The notes under the pieces were generated by a model that saw nothing but the letters and a program-made list of their open reading frames with translations, had not been told where the DNA came from and made no database searches. A program made the position numbers and the translations under genes. Below, piece after piece: positions 63,785 to 64,000 of a DNA stretch of 64,000 nucleotides. The stretch comes from Hyphomicrobiaceae bacterium. Lineage in GTDB: Bacteria > Pseudomonadota > Alphaproteobacteria > Rhizobiales > Hyphomicrobiaceae. The stretch spans positions 62,001 to 126,000 of the forward strand of contig JAEUMD010000011.1 of the NCBI GenBank assembly GCA_016793635.1, given 5' to 3'. The stretch's first letter is position 1, and each line of letters begins with the position of its first letter.

Positions 63785-64000
63785 CCGCTAGGCCTGCTTC
63801 CCCCGCGCTCCAACGCAGGGCAAGGAGCGCGCCGAAATCAAGTTTGGATACTTCGAGCACCGCCTGAGTTCGCGACGAGACGTTGAGCTTGCGCAACACC
63901 TCGCTGACATGCGCCTTCACGGTCGTCTCGCCGACCGCGAGCTCATGGGCGATCTGCTTGTTGAGAAGCCCCTGGCACAGCATTTCGAGAACGCGAAGTT
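63768..64000 (-). CDS. LuxR/NarL-type response regulator, C-terminal part
   Basis: The 76 residues in the window are the end of a LuxR-family DNA-binding domain: VLEMLCQGLLNKQIAHELAVGETTVKAHVSEVLRKLNVSSRTQAVLEV. The frame runs off the right edge, so the N-terminal receiver or sensor part is outside. The GETTVKAHVSEVLRKL type is common in two-domain NarL/FixJ regulators. Confidence 0.9.
   Translation of the reverse strand, partial: LRVLEMLCQGLLNKQIAHELAVGETTVKAHVSEVLRKLNVSSRTQAVLEVSKLDFGALLALRWSAGEAGLAGERTV

Overview
The window looks like chromosomal DNA of a GC-rich methylotrophic alphaproteobacterium, most like the Hyphomicrobium/Methyloceanibacter group of Hyphomicrobiales. The reasons are a lanthanide-type methanol dehydrogenase (XoxF, cut by the left edge), a formyltransferase/hydrolase complex (fhcBADC) for tetrahydromethanopterin-linked formaldehyde oxidation, a complete pqqABCDE set with pqqC and pqqD as separate genes, and the YjeF-glnB-glnA arrangement common in this order. 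No rRNA, tRNA, CRISPR array, phage or insertion sequence was seen.

Layout. 0-6.2 kb: xoxF and quinoprotein accessory genes (metallo-beta-lactamase-fold hydrolase, SoxYZ-like carrier, PQQ-associated beta-propeller, MxaD-like protein, two secreted unknowns). 6.4-11.3 kb: fhcBADC. 11.4-13.3 kb: a small Cys protein, a pentapeptide-repeat protein and a DUF1194 protein. 13.6-16 kb: a periplasmic-binding-protein/pentameric-channel fusion. 16.1-20.4 kb: an RND pump and its adaptor. 20.7-23.4 kb: a ModE-type HTH protein, aldehyde dehydrogenase and DUF779. 23.4-34.6 kb: ten same-strand genes behind a sigma-54 promoter (two-component system, ferredoxin, TorD chaperone, DmsB- and DmsA-like subunits, pentaheme cytochrome, two Met-rich secreted proteins and a secreted unknown). 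35-43.2 kb: pepN, a thioesterase, a DsrC-like protein, NAD(P)HX repair, glnB and glnA. 43.2-44.05 kb: no gene, but an orphan terminator. 44-54.4 kb: HEAT-repeat, DUF4846, FadL, NfeD/NfeD/SPFH, hemH, CHAD and thiSGE. 54.5-58.4 kb: a small gene behind a twin operator and a long acyltransferase/acyl-ACP synthetase. 58.6-62.9 kb: pqqABCDE and a c2-type cytochrome. 63-64 kb: folK and the end of a LuxR-type regulator.

How the genes work together. XoxF oxidises methanol in the periplasm with PQQ made by pqqABCDE. Its electrons probably leave through c-type cytochromes such as the one after pqqE. Formaldehyde bound to tetrahydromethanopterin is finally released as formate by FhcABCD.

The most unusual part is the 23.4-34.6 kb locus. 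Two secreted proteins made almost only of Met-Ser-Gly and Met-Gly-Gly units flank a pentaheme cytochrome and precede a DmsA/DmsB-type molybdoenzyme that lacks a DmsC anchor. A histidine kinase with a periplasmic heme-c motif and an NtrC-type activator lie downstream. A near-consensus sigma-54 promoter and two matching 15-bp dyads sit upstream. I propose, as inference, a redox-sensed periplasmic system in which Met-rich proteins are oxidised and then reduced by the molybdoenzyme; metal binding by the Met-rich proteins is the main alternative. The second stand-out is the binding-protein/ligand-gated-channel fusion at 13.6 kb.
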